Notes under the pieces: generated by a model
The model's input: the letters and a program-made list of their open reading frames with translations, nothing else
The model's database searches: none
What the model was told of the DNA's origin: nothing
NCBI RefSeq assembly: GCF_035998295.1
Contig: NZ_DASYHS010000070.1
Coordinates: 79,671-143,670 of the forward strand
Direction of reading: 5' to 3'
Origin: DASYHS01 sp035998295
GTDB taxonomy: Bacteria > Pseudomonadota > Alphaproteobacteria > Azospirillales > Azospirillaceae
Length of the DNA stretch: 64,000 nucleotides
Shown here: piece by piece, positions 10,762-18,991 of the stretch
Position numbering within the stretch: position 1 is the first letter of the stretch
How the letters are laid out: each line of letters begins with the position of its first letter
Program-made: the position numbers and the translations under genes

Positions 10762-11745
10762 TCAGGCGGCTGCGGCGCGAGCCAACTCGAAGCAGGCCTG
10801 CGCGATCCGCGCGGGTTCGATCCGGTAGACGTCCTCCAGCGGCTTGGAATAGGCGACGGGAATGCGGGGCCCGCCGAGCCGGCGGACCGGCGCGCGCAGG
10901 CGGCCGTGGAGTTCCTCCGCCACGGTGGCCGCGATCTCCCCGCCGAAGCCGGCGGCCTTGACCGCCTCGTGCACGACGAGCAGCCGGCCCGTCCTGGCGA
11001 CCGAGTCGAGCACGCGCCCGCGGTCCCACGGCCAGATCGTCCGCAGGTCGATCACCTCGACCTCGACGCCCTGGCGCGCCACTTCCTCCGCCGCCACGAG
11101 CGAGTCGTGAACGGTCGCGGACCATGTCACGAGGGTGACGTCGCGCCCCGGGCGGATGACGGAGGCGACGCCGAGCGGGACGACGTGGTCGCCGTCGGGC
11201 ACCGCCCCGCGCAGCCCCCAGAGGTTCTTGTTCTCCATGTGCACGACCGGGTCGTCGCAGCGGATCGCCGCCGTCAGGAGGCCGAGATTGTCGGCCGGTG
11301 TCGCCGGCGCCGTAACCACCAGGCCGGGGATGTGGGCGTACCACGCCTCGAGCGACTGGCTGTGCTGGGCGGCCGACGACCGCCAGAGGCCGATCGGCTC
11401 GCGCACGACGAGCGGCACGCGGCCCTGGCCGCCGAACATGTACCGGTTCTTCGCGGCCTGGTTGACCAGCTCGTCGATCGCGCACAGCGCGAAATCCGAG
11501 AAACGCATCTCGACGACCGGGCGGGTGCCGACGAGGGCCGCACCGACCGCGGCCCCCATGATGCATGCCTCCGAGATCGGCGTGTCCACGATCCGCTCGG
11601 GGCCGAACTCCTCCTGCAGGCCGCGGTACTGGCCGAAGACGCCACCGCGTCCGATGTCCTCGCCGACCGCCCATACCAGCGGGTCCCGGCGCATTTCGTC
11701 GCGGAGCGCGCGTATGGCGGCTTCCAGATAGCTCAGTTCGCCCAT
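10762..11745 (-). CDS. 2-oxoacid dehydrogenase E1 component, beta subunit
   Basis: This 327-residue protein matches the beta subunit of heterotetrameric E1 enzymes (pyruvate, branched-chain or acetoin dehydrogenase). It has the conserved GEDIGRGGVFG, the cofactor-contacting Glu in TPISEA (residue 59), AAQHSQSLEAWYAHIPGL and the C-terminal domain beginning VEVIDLRTIWPWD. Together with the alpha subunit it decarboxylates a 2-oxo acid on thiamine diphosphate and passes the acyl group to a lipoyl carrier. No E2 or E3 gene lies in the window, so the acceptor must be encoded elsewhere or be different. It overlaps the alpha gene by 13 bases. Confidence 0.9.
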   Translation of the reverse strand: MGELSYLEAAIRALRDEMRRDPLVWAVGEDIGRGGVFGQYRGLQEEFGPERIVDTPISEACIMGAAVGAALVGTRPVVEMRFSDFALCAIDELVNQAAKNRYMFGGQGRVPLVVREPIGLWRSSAAQHSQSLEAWYAHIPGLVVTAPATPADNLGLLTAAIRCDDPVVHMENKNLWGLRGAVPDGDHVVPLGVASVIRPGRDVTLVTWSATVHDSLVAAEEVARQGVEVEVIDLRTIWPWDRGRVLDSVARTGRLLVVHEAVKAAGFGGEIAATVAEELHGRLRAPVRRLGGPRIPVAYSKPLEDVYRIEPARIAQACFELARAAAA

Positions 11746-12734
11746 GCGGCGCCTCCGTTGTCCTGCACGTCGTCGAAAGCGGCGGCCGGCAACGGCCAGG
11801 GCGCCGCCTCCGCCGAGGCGGAAGCCGCCGCGATCAGCGCCTCCTCCTCCGCCTCCAGGCGTTCGATCTCCGCGGCGCCGACGCCCAGCGCGAGCAGCCG
11901 GTCCCGCGCGCGGCGCAGGGGATCGCGCGTCCAGCGCTCCTCGACCTCCCGGGGATCGCGGTAGGGGGCCGCGTCATGCACGGTGTGGCCCTTGAGCCGA
12001 TAGGTCTCGCACAGCAGGAAGCGTGGCCCGCCCCCTCCCCGCACTTCGGCGATCAGCGACGCCGCCGCCTCGTCGACCGCCTCCACGTCGTTGCCGTCGA
12101 CCACGGTCGTCGGCACGCCGAGGGCCTCCGCGCGGGCGGCTATGCCCGGGCCGCCGCTCATGCTGGTGGTGCGCGTCGTCGCCGCCCACCCGTTGTCCTC
12201 GCACACGAAAAGGACCGGCAGGCCGAAGGCGGCGGCCCAGTTCAGCCCCTCGTAGAAAGGGCCCCGGTTGGTCGCGCCGTCGCCGAAGAAGCCGACCGCG
12301 ATCGCGTCCGAGCCCCGCAGCCGCAGCCCCTGCGCGGCGCCCACGATGATCGGTATCCCGGCCCCTACCACCCCGTTGGCGCCCAGCATGCCCACGGAGA
12401 AGTCGGCGATGTGCATGGAACCGCCCTTTCCCCCGCAGCAGCCGGTCGCGCGGCCGTACAGTTCGGCCATCATGGTCTCGGCCGCCGCTCCCTTCGCCAG
12501 GGTGTGGCCGTGCCCGCGATGCGTGCTGGCGATCACGTCGTCCCGGCGCAGGTTGGAGCAGACGCCCGTCGGCGCCGCCTCCTGCCCGATCGACAGATGG
12601 ACGGCGCCGGTCACCTTTCCTTCCTTGTGCGCTGCTTCGCACGCCAACTCGAACGCCCTGATCCGGACCATCGTCCGATAGAGGTCCAGAAGACGTGGCG
12701 CGGAGTTCTCCCGGTTCGTTTGCGAGGCAACCAT
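11733..12734 (-). CDS. 2-oxoacid dehydrogenase E1 component, alpha subunit
   Basis: The 333-residue product has the thiamine diphosphate motif GDGATNRGPFYEGLN ending in VCEDN, plus GCCGGKGGSMHIAD and the catalytic His region STHRGHGH. These identify an E1 alpha of the pyruvate/acetoin dehydrogenase type. The ATG at 12734 is preceded by GGAGGG at short spacing; an upstream start at 12794 adds 20 residues unlike the family. It is the first gene of the leftward operon that includes the beta subunit and the TRAP transporter. It is divergent from the unknown duplicated gene at 12839. Confidence 0.9.
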   Translation of the reverse strand: MVASQTNRENSAPRLLDLYRTMVRIRAFELACEAAHKEGKVTGAVHLSIGQEAAPTGVCSNLRRDDVIASTHRGHGHTLAKGAAAETMMAELYGRATGCCGGKGGSMHIADFSVGMLGANGVVGAGIPIIVGAAQGLRLRGSDAIAVGFFGDGATNRGPFYEGLNWAAAFGLPVLFVCEDNGWAATTRTTSMSGGPGIAARAEALGVPTTVVDGNDVEAVDEAAASLIAEVRGGGGPRFLLCETYRLKGHTVHDAAPYRDPREVEERWTRDPLRRARDRLLALGVGAAEIERLEAEEEALIAAASASAEAAPWPLPAAAFDDVQDNGGAAWAN

Positions 12735-12800
12735 GATCCCTCCAGGTCCACATGGCGGACTATCAATGCTGGCGAAGGAGCGTACAAAGTGCAACTTGCC

Positions 12801-12830
12801 TTGTCAAATGCCTGCGTCTCTGCCTAATCT
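12801..12830 (+). promoter_or_regulatory. Candidate promoter for the rightward accessory operon
   Basis: TTGTCA (12801-12806), an 18-base gap and TAATCT (12825-12830) form a plausible housekeeping promoter in the 104-base divergent gap. A small perfect palindrome, GCAACTTGC (12791-12799), touches its upstream edge and could be part of an operator for the IclR protein encoded downstream. Transcription would begin near 12837, so the first ATG (12839) would be almost leaderless. Confidence 0.4.
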
Positions 12831-12838
12831 CGGAATGG

Positions 12839-13717
12839 ATGAAAAATGCGTTCCACATTATGGACCCGAATAAAGGGATACTCATCGAAGACTCCGTGAC
12901 CCGTCTCGGCGACGGGCACCGGGGCCGCGTCCTGATCGCCGGCTCGCATGGCGGCGTGTACGCCGCCTATCTCGCGGCGTGCGCGGGCGTGCGCGGCGTC
13001 GTCCTCAACGACGCGGGGGTCGGGCTGGACGGTGCCGGCATCGCGGGACTGGACTATCTCCAGGCGCTCGGGATACCCGCCGCCACGGTGTCGACCCATA
13101 CGGCACGGATCGGCGACGGTGCGGACGCCGCGGCCCGGGGGATCGTGAGCCACGTCAACCCGCAGGCCCTCGCGCTGGGCTGCCGTCCGGGGCAGCCGGC
13201 CCTGTCCTGCGCCGAGGCCATGAGCCGGGCGGCGCCCGGCCCGGCGCCCCGCCCGCCGGCCATCGACGAGGGACGGTACAGGATCGGATCGGTCGCGGGG
13301 GGCGTGGAAGTCTGGGCGCTCGATTCCGCCAGCCTGGTCCTGCCGGAGGACGCCGGGCGCGTGCTCGTGATCGGCTCCCACGGCGGCGCGCCGGGCGGGC
13401 GGGCCGAGACGGCGCTGAAGACCGACGCGCTGGCCGCCGTGTTCCACGACGCCGGGGTCGGCGCCGACCGGGCAGGATTGAGCCGCCTGCCCTTCCTGGA
13501 CCGCCGCGGCATCCCCGCGGCCACCGTGTCGGCCGCCAGCGCCCGGATCGGCGACGGCCGGTCGCTGTGGCGGACCGGGATACTGTCACACGTGAACGAG
13601 ACGGCCGCCGCGCTGGGTGCTCGGCCGGGAACCACCGCAACGACATTCGCGGACGCCGTCGCTTCGGCGCGGACCGCGACCGGGCCGCGCGCCCGAAACG
13701 AGGAGGAGACATCATGA
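12839..13717 (+). CDS. Unknown protein built of two copies of one roughly 100-residue module
   Basis: I do not recognise a named family. The 292-residue product has no signal peptide or membrane helix. Residues 28-128 and 173-274 are two copies of the same module, offset by 144-146 residues. Each has, in order, GSHGG (35 and 179), DAGVG (58 and 204), GIPAATVS (78 and 224), ARIGDG (89 and 235), G-I-V/L-SHVN (101 and 247) and LG-RPG (113 and 259). The repeated His, Asp, Arg and Asn residues look like an active or ligand site. A Pro/Ala-rich linker (131-141) separates the copies. The start is uncertain: ATG 12839 or ATG 12860, neither with a good ribosome site. It overlaps the ThDP enzyme gene by 4 bases, so translation is probably coupled and the two products may work together. 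Confidence 0.8.
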   Translation: MKNAFHIMDPNKGILIEDSVTRLGDGHRGRVLIAGSHGGVYAAYLAACAGVRGVVLNDAGVGLDGAGIAGLDYLQALGIPAATVSTHTARIGDGADAAARGIVSHVNPQALALGCRPGQPALSCAEAMSRAAPGPAPRPPAIDEGRYRIGSVAGGVEVWALDSASLVLPEDAGRVLVIGSHGGAPGGRAETALKTDALAAVFHDAGVGADRAGLSRLPFLDRRGIPAATVSAASARIGDGRSLWRTGILSHVNETAAALGARPGTTATTFADAVASARTATGPRARNEEETS

Positions 13718-15465
13718 CCGAGGAACGGCCGAACGACCCCGTTACCGGAATGAGCGGCGGCCAGGCCCTGGCCAGGATGCTGCAGGCGCACGACTGCGGG
13801 CCCATCTTCGGCATGGGCGGCTTCCAGCTCCTGCCCTTCTACGAGGCGGCGCGGGCGCTGGGGCTGCGCCATCATCTCATCAACGACGAGCGTTGCGGCA
13901 CCTTCGCCGCCGATGCCTATGCGCGCGTGTCCGGACGCCCCGGCGTCGTCGACGCGACGCTCGGCCCGGGGGCGACGAACCTCGTCACCGGCATGGTCGA
14001 ATCGCTGAACGCGGGCGTCCCGCTGGTGGTCCTGGCCGGCGACACGCACCGCGACCATTCCTGGAAGAACATGACCCAGGAATGCCGCCAGACCGAGATC
14101 CTGCGGCCGGCGGCCAAGGAACTGATCCGGATCGAGACGCCGAAGCGGATTCCCGAACTCGTGCGCAGGGCCTTCGCGGTCGCCACCTCCGGCCGGCCCG
14201 GACCGGTGGTGCTGGACATACCCGAGGACGTCGCCCATGCCGAGGTGGCGTTCGCGCCCTCCGACTTCAGGGTCGATCCGGCGACGACACGCTACCCCGC
14301 GCGCCGCGCGCGTCCGGACCGGACCGACGTCGCGCGCGCGGCGGCACTGATCGCGCATGCCAAGCGGCCGCTCCTGCTGGTCGGCGGCGGCATCCATCTG
14401 TCCGGCGCCTACGAATCGGTGCTCGCCTTCGCCGAGGCGCTCTCGGTCCCGGTTGCGCACACCATGAGCGGCAAGGGCGCGATCCCCTGCACCCATCCGC
14501 TGAGTGCCGGCCTGTTCGGCCGCTACAGCCGGATCGCGAACGACCTGGTCGCGACCAGCGACTGCCTCCTCGTCGTCGGCTGCAAGCTCGGCGAGATCGC
14601 GACCAAGCGCTTCCAGCTGCTGCCCGCGGGAGTGCCGCTGATCCATCTCGAACTCGTCGCCGAGGAGATCGGCCGCACGGCGGAGCCGGACGTCGCGCTC
14701 TGGGGCGACGCGCGCGCCGGCCTGGACGACCTGCTGGCCGAACTCTCGGACAGCGCGCAGCGCCTCGCCGCCGAGCGCCGCGGCTACGCCGCGGAGGTCG
14801 TGGAGCGGATGGCGAAGTGGCGCGTCGAAGCCGAGCCCCGCCTCACGTCGGGCGAGCGGCCGATCAACATGGGGCGCCTGATCGGCGAGTTGAACGGCCT
14901 GATGCCGGCCGAATCGATCCTCGTCGCCGACGGGGGCTTCGCCGCGCACTGGGGCGGCCTGCTTTACGACACCAAGGCCGCCGGACGCGGCTTCGTCGCC
15001 GACCGCGGCTTCGCGTCCATCGGCTACGGGCTGCCGGGAAGCCTGGGTTGCCAGCTCGCAGCACCCGAGCGCGCCGTGGTCGGCATCACGGGCGACGGCG
15101 GGCTGAACATGATGATCGGGGAGCTGGAGACGGCTCGCCGGATCGGCACGCCCTTCACGCTGGTCGTCGTCAACAACGCCGCGTCGGGCTACGTGAAGGC
15201 GCTGCAGCACGCGATGTACGGGCCGGGGAACTACCAGTCGAGCGACCTCGTCGAGATGGACTATGCGGCGATCGCCCGCTCCATGGGCTGTCACGGCATC
15301 CGGGTCGAAGACCCCGACCGGCTCGGGGCCGCCCTCGGCGAAGCCTTGGCCGAACGGACCCTGCCGAGCATCGTCGACGTCGTCGTGACGCGCGACCCCG
15401 GAAAGATGCTGCCGGCGGTCGACAGCCGCGTGCTGACGGTCAAGGCCGGCGACCGGCCGGTGTGA
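13714..15465 (+). CDS. Thiamine diphosphate-dependent enzyme, acetolactate synthase / 2-oxoacid decarboxylase superfamily
   Basis: The 583-residue product has the three-domain plan of this superfamily. The N-terminal pyrimidine domain has the catalytic Glu in NDERCGTFAADAYARVSGRPG (Glu at about 57). A central domain follows (about 205-340). The C-terminal diphosphate domain has GDGGLNMM ending in VVNN. Members decarboxylate a 2-oxo acid and may join the product to a second molecule; the sequence does not fix the substrate. ATG 13714 has an AGGAGGAG site and overlaps the upstream unknown gene by 4 bases. The IclR gene starts on its stop codon. It is not the usual biosynthetic acetolactate synthase, since no small subunit gene is nearby. 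Confidence 0.88.
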   Translation: MTEERPNDPVTGMSGGQALARMLQAHDCGPIFGMGGFQLLPFYEAARALGLRHHLINDERCGTFAADAYARVSGRPGVVDATLGPGATNLVTGMVESLNAGVPLVVLAGDTHRDHSWKNMTQECRQTEILRPAAKELIRIETPKRIPELVRRAFAVATSGRPGPVVLDIPEDVAHAEVAFAPSDFRVDPATTRYPARRARPDRTDVARAAALIAHAKRPLLLVGGGIHLSGAYESVLAFAEALSVPVAHTMSGKGAIPCTHPLSAGLFGRYSRIANDLVATSDCLLVVGCKLGEIATKRFQLLPAGVPLIHLELVAEEIGRTAEPDVALWGDARAGLDDLLAELSDSAQRLAAERRGYAAEVVERMAKWRVEAEPRLTSGERPINMGRLIGELNGLMPAESILVADGGFAAHWGGLLYDTKAAGRGFVADRGFASIGYGLPGSLGCQLAAPERAVVGITGDGGLNMMIGELETARRIGTPFTLVVVNNAASGYVKALQHAMYGPGNYQSSDLVEMDYAAIARSMGCHGIRVEDPDRLGAALGEALAERTLPSIVDVVVTRDPGKMLPAVDSRVLTVKAGDRPV

Positions 15466-16280
15466 TGGCCGGTCTGATGGCCGCCGATCCGACCGCCAGG
15501 ACCGGTACCCAGAGCGTCGAGCGCGCGATCTCGGTGCTCCGGGCGCTGGCCGCGCGCAATACCTCCGGCGCACGGCTCGTCGACCTCGTCGCCGACGTGG
15601 GATTGACGAAGGCGACGGTCCGCCGCCTGCTGTCGGTGCTCCAGCGCGAAGGGCTCGTCTCCCAGGACCCCGAAACCCGGCGGTACTTCCTGGGCATCGA
15701 GACCTTCAGCCTCGGCGCGGCCGCGGGCGCCAGGTTCGAGATCCGGCGGCTGGCCGCGGCGACCCTGTCGCGGCTGGCGGACGCGTCCGAAGACACGGTG
15801 TTCCTCTCGGTACGCAGTACCTTCGACGCGATCTGTGTCGACCGGCGGGAAGGCAACTTCCCGATCCGGACCTTGACGCTCACCATCGGCGACCGCCGGC
15901 CGCTCGGCGTGGGTGCCGGCAGCCTGGCGCTGCTGGCCTCCCTGGGCGAGGAGGAAACCGCCAGCGTCATCGAGGAGAACGCGCCGCGCGCACTGCGCCA
16001 TTCTCCTCTGCTCGACGCCGGCCGGCTCGCCGAGCTGGTGCACCGCACCCGGGCCGACGGCTATTCCTTCAACGGCGGGCTGATCGTCGCGGGCATGAGC
16101 GCGATCGGCGTCGCCGTGCTGGGGCCGAGGGGCGAACCGGAAGCGTCGTTGAGCATCGCGGCGATTGACGCCAGAATGCAGCCGGAACGGCGTGCCTGGC
16201 TCGTCTCCCTGCTTCAGAAGGAACGGCTCCAACTCGAGAAGGAGATCGCGAAGCGGGTCCGGGCACCGCACGCCTCGTGA
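15465..16280 (+). CDS. IclR family transcriptional regulator
   Basis: This 271-residue protein has an N-terminal winged helix (about residues 15-80; TQSVERAISVLRAL, then LVDLVADVGLTKATVRRLLSVLQREGLV) and a C-terminal IclR effector-binding domain (about 95-260) with GVGAGSLALLASL and GGLIVAGMSAIGVAVLG. Members bind palindromes near the genes they control and respond to small organic acids or aromatics. The gene begins within the stop codon of the ThDP enzyme (TGATG), so the two are translationally coupled. It probably regulates this divergent cluster, with the effector a pathway substrate; that is inference. Confidence 0.92.
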   Translation: MAGLMAADPTARTGTQSVERAISVLRALAARNTSGARLVDLVADVGLTKATVRRLLSVLQREGLVSQDPETRRYFLGIETFSLGAAAGARFEIRRLAAATLSRLADASEDTVFLSVRSTFDAICVDRREGNFPIRTLTLTIGDRRPLGVGAGSLALLASLGEEETASVIEENAPRALRHSPLLDAGRLAELVHRTRADGYSFNGGLIVAGMSAIGVAVLGPRGEPEASLSIAAIDARMQPERRAWLVSLLQKERLQLEKEIAKRVRAPHAS

Positions 16281-16308
16281 GCGGCCACACCGTCCAGGGA
16301 GCTTCGCC

Positions 16309-17745
16309 ATGACCGACCCGGCAGATCTTTCGGCGACCGAGGCGCGACGCCTGATCGGGCGCAAGGCGCTGTCGCCGGTCGAACTCGTCTCCTCCTGCAT
16401 CGCGCGCATCGAAGCGGCGAACGGCCCGCTGAACGCGGTCGTGGCGCTGGATCGCGACCGCGCCCTGGAGGCTGCCCGCGCGGCGGAGCAGGCGGTCGCC
16501 TCCGGCGAACCGCTCGGCGCGTTGCACGGGTTGCCGGTCGGGATCAAGGACCTGACGGAGACCGCGGGCCTGCGCACGACCTTCGGTTCCCTCCTCCACG
16601 AGAACCACGTCCCGGCGCGCGACGACCGGATCGTCGCGGCCCTGCGGCGCGCCGGGGCCATCGTCCTCGCCAAGACCAACACGCCGGAGTTCGGAGCCGG
16701 AGCCGTCACGACGAACAAGGTCTACGGCATGACCGGCAATCCGTTCGATCCCGACCGGACCTGCGGAGGCTCGTCGGGCGGTTCGGCCGTGGCGCTCGCG
16801 GCCGGCATGGTCCCGCTCGCGACAGGGTCGGATTTCGGCGGCAGCCTGCGCATTCCCGCCGCCTGGTGCGGGGTCGTCGGTTTCCGGCCGTCTCCCGGCC
16901 TGGTGCCGGACGAGAAGCGGCTGCGCGGCTGGTCGCCGCTGTCCGTCGAGGGACCGATGGCGCGCAATGTCGGCGACCTCGCGCTGCTCCTCTCGGCGAT
17001 GGCCGGGGACGACCCGCGCGACCCCTTGAGCCGGCCCGTGGATGCGCACGCCCTCGCCTGCCCGCCCGAGGTCGATCTCTCTTCTTTGCGGATCGGCATC
17101 TCCGAGGATCTGGGCTTCGCTCCCGTCGACGGCGGGGTGCGCGCCACCTTCCGCGAACGGATGCGACTGATCTCCGGTGCCCTCGGGGCTCTCGTCCCGG
17201 TCGAGCCCGGGATGCGGGACGCCGACGAGACCTTCTCGGTCCTGCGCGGGGCCGCGTTCCTGGCAGCGCACGGCGCCCGGGCCGAACGCTCCGCGGATCG
17301 GCTCGGCCCGCAGGTCCTGGCCAATGTGGAATATGCCCGCGGCCTGACCCTCCGCCAGGTCGTCGATGCCGAAGCCAGGCAGACCCGGATCGCCCGGGAC
17401 TTTCAGACGCTGTTCGAGCGCGTGGACGTCGTCGTCTGCCCGGCCGTCGCGGTTCCCCCCTTCCCCAAGACGGAACCGCACTGCGCCGAAATCGACGGGC
17501 GCCCCATGAGCAGCTATTTCCAATGGCTGGCGATCACCTACGGCCTCACGCTTACCGGCTGCCCGGTGGCCTGCCTGCCCTGCGGCCTGGATCCGACCGG
17601 CATGCCTTTCGGCCTGCAGATATGCGGCCCGAAGGGTGCTGACCGGAAGGTACTCGGCGTTGCCGCAGCCCTGGAGCGGGTGATGGAGGGGATTGCGGAG
17701 ACGGCCCGCCCCGTGCCGCTCAGCGCAGGTCGGAAGGAAGGATGA
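16309..17745 (+). CDS. Amidase signature family hydrolase
   Basis: The 478-residue product carries the full Ser-cisSer-Lys triad of the amidase signature family: Lys80 in PVGIKDL, Ser155 in GGSSGGSA and Ser179 in GSDFGGSLRIPAAW. The family hydrolyses amide bonds of very varied small molecules. GatA is a relative, but no gatB or gatC is present, so tRNA amidation is unlikely. The gene lies 28 bases after the IclR gene and likely ends the rightward operon. That suggests it frees an acid from an amide that then enters the pathway. It overlaps the end of the convergent small gene by 26 bases. Confidence 0.9.
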   Translation: MTDPADLSATEARRLIGRKALSPVELVSSCIARIEAANGPLNAVVALDRDRALEAARAAEQAVASGEPLGALHGLPVGIKDLTETAGLRTTFGSLLHENHVPARDDRIVAALRRAGAIVLAKTNTPEFGAGAVTTNKVYGMTGNPFDPDRTCGGSSGGSAVALAAGMVPLATGSDFGGSLRIPAAWCGVVGFRPSPGLVPDEKRLRGWSPLSVEGPMARNVGDLALLLSAMAGDDPRDPLSRPVDAHALACPPEVDLSSLRIGISEDLGFAPVDGGVRATFRERMRLISGALGALVPVEPGMRDADETFSVLRGAAFLAAHGARAERSADRLGPQVLANVEYARGLTLRQVVDAEARQTRIARDFQTLFERVDVVVCPAVAVPPFPKTEPHCAEIDGRPMSSYFQWLAITYGLTLTGCPVACLPCGLDPTGMPFGLQICGPKGADRKVLGVAAALERVMEGIAETARPVPLSAGRKEG

Positions 17746-18007
17746 CGACCTGCCAGGGCGCGATCCCCTCGGGCTCGCGCTCGACCTGACGCTGGTCGAT
17801 CTTCGGCCGTACCCTGTCCTCGATCGTGCCGCGGTTCTCGACGAAGGCGCGCAGGCGCTCGGAGGCCGTGGCTTCGGTGCCGTAGGCCTCGTCCAGCGCC
17901 TCGCCCCTCACCAGGATCTTGTAGCGGACGCCGTCGCCGTCGGTCGCCCAGGTGACGACGGCCAGATGGGCGTCGCTCCACTCGCAGCTCGAATCGAAAT
18001 TGATCAT
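17720..18007 (-). CDS. Small soluble protein, DUF1488-like
   Basis: A 95-residue protein with no signal or membrane segment. It resembles DUF1488 proteins in having a strand-rich first half (VRYKILVRGEALDEAYG) followed by a helical region with an RAFVENRGTIEDRVRPKI segment. No function is known for that family. An ATG at 18007 is preceded by GAGGGAGCTG on the minus strand, a good ribosome site. Its end overlaps the convergent amidase gene. The family match is from memory of the pattern and is moderate only. Confidence 0.6.
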   Translation of the reverse strand: MINFDSSCEWSDAHLAVVTWATDGDGVRYKILVRGEALDEAYGTEATASERLRAFVENRGTIEDRVRPKIDQRQVEREPEGIAPWQVVILPSDLR

Positions 18008-18185
18008 GCCCAGCTCCCTCGCGTCCGTTCCTCAACAAGGTCCCTGCGAGGGTGTTCCGCGCCGGATGAGGGTCCCATCCGGTCGGGGGCCGGCCTGACG
18101 ACCCATTTCATATGCGTTCGAACGCCTTAGGCCACCCCCGTGAGGCGACGCGGACGTAAGCCATCAACATAAGCGGAATGCGCCA

Positions 18186-18315
18186 CGCCGCTCCCTTCGC
18201 ACCATGGGAATGGAGCGGCGCGAGGTCTATGTAAGGCGTGTTGCATCTGCCCTGCCGATTCAGGGATACCGCAAGCCTCGATAAGCCCTCCGTTCCCCCC
18301 GGAGGGCTTCTTTTT
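18186..18315 (+). ncRNA. Candidate structured small RNA ending in an intrinsic terminator
   Basis: The gap 18008-18398 holds no convincing gene but does hold three stem-loops in a row on the plus strand. The first is CGCCGCTCC (18186-18194) with GGAGCGGCG (18212-18220); the second is CCCTG (18250-18254) with CAGGG (18261-18265); the third is a terminator at 18283-18315. The nearest upstream plus-strand gene ends at 17745, about 440 bases away, so the terminator probably serves a transcript that starts inside the gap. I see no clear promoter, and the 5' end is a guess. Confidence 0.4.
18283..18315 (+). terminator. Intrinsic terminator
   Basis: AAGCCCTCCG (18283-18292) pairs perfectly with CGGAGGGCTT (18300-18309) and is followed by C and five T. 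The T run is only on the plus strand, so it stops rightward transcription, not the leftward Lrp transcript. Confidence 0.8.
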
Positions 18316-18398
18316 ATCACAGGGGTTTTCCCGACGGACAAGCGCCTCACTCGGACTATATCGGCATGCCGAACCGGGCCGCCGTCCTCTGCCTTTCG

Positions 18399-18863
18399 TC
18401 AGGTCAGATACGTGGTCGGGACCGTAGTGGTGGACTTCAGCTCCTCCATGGAGATGCTGGCGCTGACGTCGACGAAATCGACGCGTGAGATCAGCGACTT
18501 GTAAACCCCGTCGTAGACTTCGACGCTGGGCACCACGAGGCGCAGGATGTAGTCCATGTCGCCGGCGAGGCGGTAGGCCTCGACGACCTCGGGGATGTCG
18601 GTTATCGCGCGCCGGAACGCGTCGAGCCAGTCGATGGAATGTCGCGAAGCCCGGATGGTGACGAACACCGTCATCGGCACGTTCGCCTTCCGGCGGTCGA
18701 GCAGCGCGACGCGGCGTGCGATCAGGCCCGATTCCTCCATCCGCTTTATGCGCCGCCAGCAAGGCGTGGTCGACAGTCCGACCTCCTCCGCGATGGTGCC
18801 GACCGGCGTGTCGGCGTTCTCCTGGAGGATCGCGAGAATACGCCGATCCTTATCATCGAACAT
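18399..18863 (-). CDS. Lrp/AsnC family transcriptional regulator
   Basis: A 154-residue regulator with an N-terminal helix-turn-helix (about residues 5-55: DDKDRRILAILQENADTP, GLSTTPCWRRIKRMEESGLI) and a C-terminal RAM domain (about 65-150: FVTIRASRHSIDWL, DMDYILRLVVPSVEVYDG). Such proteins form octamers that sense amino acids. ATG 18863 is chosen because GGAG lies 8 bases before it; an upstream ATG at 18893 would add ten residues. No amino-acid pathway gene is directly beside it, so the target is unknown. It is divergent from the small DUF6356-like gene. Confidence 0.92.
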   Translation of the reverse strand: MFDDKDRRILAILQENADTPVGTIAEEVGLSTTPCWRRIKRMEESGLIARRVALLDRRKANVPMTVFVTIRASRHSIDWLDAFRRAITDIPEVVEAYRLAGDMDYILRLVVPSVEVYDGVYKSLISRVDFVDVSASISMEELKSTTTVPTTYLT

Positions 18864-18991
18864 TTCGTGAACTCCGGCTTTCAGTAGAATCAATTTCTAC
18901 GATTGAGCCGAAAGTCGCGGAACTTTGCAAGCCGTTCCCACAGGATCGCATCTACCATGGCGAGAATGAACTAAACGAAGGACGGCATCAC

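Noticed and set aside
13714..15465. ThDP enzyme as biosynthetic acetolactate synthase IlvB
   Set aside because: No regulatory small subunit or ilvC nearby, and the cluster is catabolic in character.
16309..17745. Amidase as GatA of the tRNA amidotransferase
   Set aside because: The triad is shared by all amidase signature enzymes, but gatB and gatC are absent and the gene sits in a catabolic cluster.
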